A stretch of DNA of 5,775 nucleotides from an uncultured Chloroflexota bacterium. GTDB taxonomy: Bacteria > Chloroflexota > Dehalococcoidia > UBA2247 > RBG-13-53-26. Where the stretch lies: positions 1 through 5,775 of the forward strand of contig CALMBS010000496.1 in NCBI GenBank assembly GCA_937860285.1, written 5' to 3'. Positions 1 to 5,775 of the stretch are shown piece by piece. Within the stretch, counting starts at the first letter, position 1. Each line of letters starts with the position of its first letter. The position numbers were made by a program, and so were the translations under genes. Below the pieces are notes generated by a model. The model was not told where the DNA came from. It saw only the letters and a program-made list of their open reading frames with translations, and ran no database searches.

Positions 1-462
1 GTAGTTGTCATAATGACCAGCAACCTGGGCACCCAGGAGGTACAGAAGCAGAGCATCGGCTTCCGGCAGGAGAAGGAGCTCGATCAGGAGAAGCTGCGCG
101 TGACCATCAAGAACGCGCTCAAGCAGGCCTTCCGGCCGGAGCTGATCAACCGGATCGACGAGATCATCATCTTCGACCCGCTCAGCCAGCAGCAGCTGCG
201 GCAGGTGGTGGATCTGCTGATCGAGGAAGTGAAGAAGCGGCTCGATGAGCACCGGATAGCCGTGGAGCTGACGGACGCGGCCAAGAGCTGGCTGCTGAAG
301 GAAGGGTACGACCCGGCATACGGCGCCAGGCCCCTGCGCCGGGCCATCCAGCGCTACGTGGAGAACCCGATCTCAAAGGGCATCCTGGACGGGGAGTACA
401 CCAGCGGCAACACCATCCAGGTAGATGCCGGCGCCGATGGGCTGACGTTTGCCCGGAAGTAG
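1..462 (+). CDS. clpC: ClpC-type Hsp100 AAA+ unfoldase, C-terminal part (5' end outside window)
   Basis: This is the last 153 residues of a Clp/Hsp100 ATPase. Such hexameric cytoplasmic machines unfold proteins, and ClpC feeds them to the ClpP peptidase. The frame is open from base 1 (V-V-V-I before MTSN), so the ATG at 13 is internal, not a start. Numbering from base 1, the fragment shows the sensor-1 strand MTSN (5-8), the D2 arginine-finger box FRPELINRIDE (44-54), and the small-domain sensor-2 box YGARPLRR (about 107-114, sensor Arg at 110). A short C-terminal beta segment follows. ClpC is preferred over ClpB because of the IGF motif after the sensor strand, the ELTDAAK segment and the short C-terminus, but the N-domain and middle domain that would decide are not visible. 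The stop lies 3 bases before dtd, suggesting one transcript. Confidence 0.9.
   Translation, partial: VVVIMTSNLGTQEVQKQSIGFRQEKELDQEKLRVTIKNALKQAFRPELINRIDEIIIFDPLSQQQLRQVVDLLIEEVKKRLDEHRIAVELTDAAKSWLLKEGYDPAYGARPLRRAIQRYVENPISKGILDGEYTSGNTIQVDAGADGLTFARK
455..459 (+). promoter_or_regulatory. Probable ribosome binding site of dtd
   Basis: GGAAG sits 6 bases before the dtd ATG and overlaps the last codons of the clp gene. It is a weak Shine-Dalgarno match, so coupling to termination of clp translation probably helps initiation. Confidence 0.45.
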
Positions 463-465
463 CCC

Positions 466-912
466 ATGAAGGTGCTGGTGCAGCGGGTCAGCCAGGCTAG
501 CGTGACCGTGGACGGGGAGGTGGTGGGGCGCATCGGACCGGGGCTGGTGGGGCTGGTCGGCGTGGCCCAGGGCGACACCGAAGAAGACATCCGCTACCTG
601 GTGGAGAAGACCGTCAACCTGCGCATCTTCCCCGACACGGCGGGCAAGTTCAACCGCTCGGTGGCGGACGCGGGTGGGGGGCTGCTCCTGGTCAGCCAGT
701 TCACCCTGATCTCGGATACGCGGAAGGGCCGGCGCCCCAGCTTCATAGAGGCCGCCCCTCCCGGGGAGGCCGAAGCCCTCTTCAACCGGTTCGTGGAGAT
801 GGCGCGGTCCACCGGCCTCCCGGTGGAGACCGGCCGGTTCCAGGCACACATGCTGGTGGAGATACACAATGACGGCCCGGTGACCATACTGCTGGACAGC
901 CGGGCAAGATAG
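466..912 (+). CDS. dtd: D-aminoacyl-tRNA deacylase (D-Tyr-tRNA deacylase)
   Basis: This 148-residue protein matches the usual ~145-150 residue length of DTD, a homodimeric cytoplasmic enzyme that hydrolyses D-amino acids from mischarged tRNA and so keeps them out of translation. Both family signatures are present: SQFTL at 77-81 and NDGPVT at 135-140, whose Gly137-Pro138 pair is the cross-subunit Gly-cisPro element used for chiral selection. The start MKVLVQRVSQASVTVDG is typical of the family, supporting the ATG at 466. A modest Shine-Dalgarno (GGAAG, 455-459) lies inside the last codons of the upstream clp gene, and only 3 bases separate the two genes, so translational coupling is likely. 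No residue looks damaged. It ends 18 bases before the hairpin shared with the convergent rpoC. Confidence 0.96.
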   Translation: MKVLVQRVSQASVTVDGEVVGRIGPGLVGLVGVAQGDTEEDIRYLVEKTVNLRIFPDTAGKFNRSVADAGGGLLLVSQFTLISDTRKGRRPSFIEAAPPGEAEALFNRFVEMARSTGLPVETGRFQAHMLVEIHNDGPVTILLDSRAR

Positions 913-930
913 CCTCCAGACCAGATGAAA

Positions 931-960
931 GAACCCCGGCCGGTTTCCCGGCCGGGGTTC
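931..960 (-). terminator. GC-rich hairpin, probable intrinsic terminator of rpoC
   Basis: A perfect 13-bp inverted repeat (931-943 pairing with 948-960) encloses a 4-base loop. On the - strand it begins 26 bases after the rpoC stop codon and is followed by TTTCAT, a short U-run. On the + strand the hairpin is followed by GTACC with no U-run, so it is a poorer terminator for dtd, though so stable a stem may still slow polymerase or protect the 3' end of that mRNA. The orientation call rests on the U-run alone. The rest of the 74-base intergenic gap (913-986) shows nothing recognisable. Confidence 0.75.
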
Positions 961-986
961 GTACCAAGCTTCGGAGAGGAGGGTTC

Positions 987-5021
<4,035 letters not shown>

Positions 5022-5028
5022 AGGTCTT

Positions 5029-5035
5029 CCTCCTT
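5029..5035 (-). promoter_or_regulatory. Strong ribosome binding site of rpoC
   Basis: Read on the - strand this is AAGGAGG, with a 7-base spacer to the GTG codon at 5021-5019. It decides the rpoC start: the codon is GTG rather than ATG, and no competing start with a comparable site is visible in the 26-base rpoB-rpoC spacer. Confidence 0.9.
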
Positions 5036-5047
5036 GGAGATTAGCGC

Positions 5048-5775
5048 TTATTCATTCTTCGGGCCGGGCATGCCGCTCTCGTTCACAAACAGCTCTATGG
5101 AGAGCCCCAGGCTCTGCAGCTCGCGAACGAGGACGTTGAATGATTCCGGCAGACCAGGAGGATGCACGTCTTCCCCCTTGGTGATGGCTTCGTAGGCCTT
5201 GGCCCGGCCGGCAATGTCATCGGACTTGATGGTCAGGAGCTCCTGGAGCGTGTGGGCGCCTCCGTAGGCCTCCAGGGCCCAGACCTCCATCTCCCCGAAT
5301 CTCTGCCCGCCGAACTGGGCCTTCCCACCCAGGGGCTGCTGCGTGATCAGTGTGTACGGCCCTGTGGAGCGTGCGTGGACCTTGTCCTCCACAAGGTGGA
5401 TCAGCTTCATCACATAGACAAAGCCTACCGTCACCGGCTGGTCGAAGGGCTGGCCGGTGCGGCCATCATATAGAATGGTCTTCCCGTGGATGGGCGGAGA
5501 GACCGCTCTCTGCCGGCTGATCTTCTCCACCTGCTTCTGCATCTCTTCGTCGCCCATCCCATCCGAGTCGACCCCCAGCTGCTTGAGCCAGAGGCGCAGG
5601 CAGGCCCGCTTTGATTCACCGTTGTACTCGTCTGCGAGCACCACCGCCGGATTGAACCCCTGCTCCTGGAGCCATTCCCTGGTCCGCTCCAGCCTGGCCG
5701 GGGCGCTCAGGTTGCCGGTGCCGGCGGTGGCCTCCCGGACCATCCAGGCCCTGGCCAGGGCATCCTCTACCACAT
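5048..5775 (-). CDS. rpoB: DNA-directed RNA polymerase subunit beta, C-terminal part (5' end outside window)
   Basis: This is the last ~242 codons of beta, the subunit that pairs with beta' to form the active-site cleft. The frame runs off the window at 5775. The first full codon (5771-5773, GTG) is an internal Val, not a start. Counting from it, the conserved block begins at LYDGRTG (101-107) and continues through VTVGFVYVMKLIHLVEDK and HARSTGPY to QQPLGGKAQFGGQRFGEMEVWALEAY (145-170), then LTIKSDDIAGR and LPESFNVLVRELQSLG. H126 corresponds to E. coli His1237, which lies near the initiating nucleotide. The protein ends shortly after the IEL strand, with no long tail. Compared from memory with E. 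coli and B. subtilis beta, the FDGA segment before LYDGR is missing. The rifampicin region lies outside the window. rpoC follows after 26 bases. Confidence 0.98.
   Translation of the reverse strand, partial: VVEDALARAWMVREATAGTGNLSAPARLERTREWLQEQGFNPAVVLADEYNGESKRACLRLWLKQLGVDSDGMGDEEMQKQVEKISRQRAVSPPIHGKTILYDGRTGQPFDQPVTVGFVYVMKLIHLVEDKVHARSTGPYTLITQQPLGGKAQFGGQRFGEMEVWALEAYGGAHTLQELLTIKSDDIAGRAKAYEAITKGEDVHPPGLPESFNVLVRELQSLGLSIELFVNESGMPGPKNE

Noticed and set aside
13..15. ATG at 13 as a start for the Clp fragment, and GTG at 5773 as a start for the RpoB fragment
   Set aside because: Both lie inside conserved protein sequence (V-V-V-I-MTSN in Clp, and the interior of beta). The frames continue beyond the window edges, so these are truncated genes and not short proteins.
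373..867. A 164-codon - strand open frame opposite the end of clpC and most of dtd
   Set aside because: It is in register with dtd codons and reflects the same avoidance of TTA/CTA/TCA. Both + strand genes are clearly real by their motifs.
5030..5039. A small inverted repeat (CTCC-TT-GGAG) overlapping the rpoC Shine-Dalgarno
   Set aside because: Four base pairs with a two-base loop cannot form a stable hairpin. The symmetry comes from the AAGGAG sequence itself, so I do not call a regulatory element.

Overview
The window comes from a high-GC bacterium and holds ordinary housekeeping genes in a convergent layout. On the + strand, from the left edge, lie the 3' end of a Clp/Hsp100 ATPase gene (most like clpC) and a complete D-aminoacyl-tRNA deacylase gene (dtd), 3 bases apart. 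On the - strand, reading leftward from the right edge, lie the 3' end of rpoB and a complete rpoC. These encode the beta and beta' subunits of RNA polymerase. The two units meet tail to tail at a GC-rich hairpin (931-960) that best fits a terminator for rpoC.

The taxon cannot be fixed from sequence alone. The strong GC bias, the unsplit rpoC, a beta' N-terminus that reads like Chloroflexota (Dehalococcoidia-like) proteins as I remember them, and the absence of ribosomal protein or elongation factor genes directly after rpoC suggest Chloroflexota. That is an inference, held with modest confidence.

Region by region: 1-462 is the C-terminal part of ClpC, with the end of the D2 AAA+ domain and the D2 small domain. 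466-912 is dtd, probably co-transcribed and translationally coupled with clpC. 913-986 is the convergent intergenic gap with the hairpin. 987-5021 is rpoC, 1344 codons with a GTG start and a strong Shine-Dalgarno sequence. 5022-5047 is the short rpoB-rpoC spacer. 5048-5775 is the last ~242 codons of rpoB, cut by the window edge.

Functionally, rpoB-rpoC supplies the catalytic core of transcription, while clpC-dtd serves protein quality control and removal of D-amino acids from tRNA. I see no mobile element, CRISPR array, RNA gene or novel multi-gene system. The points worth a second look lie inside the RNA polymerase subunits: an apparently duplicated barrel-like module with a Lys-rich hexamer-repeat linker in beta', a long acidic beta' tail, a Leu in place of the usual Met in the trigger loop, a charged insertion in the beta' N-terminal region, and an apparently missing 'FDGA' segment in beta.
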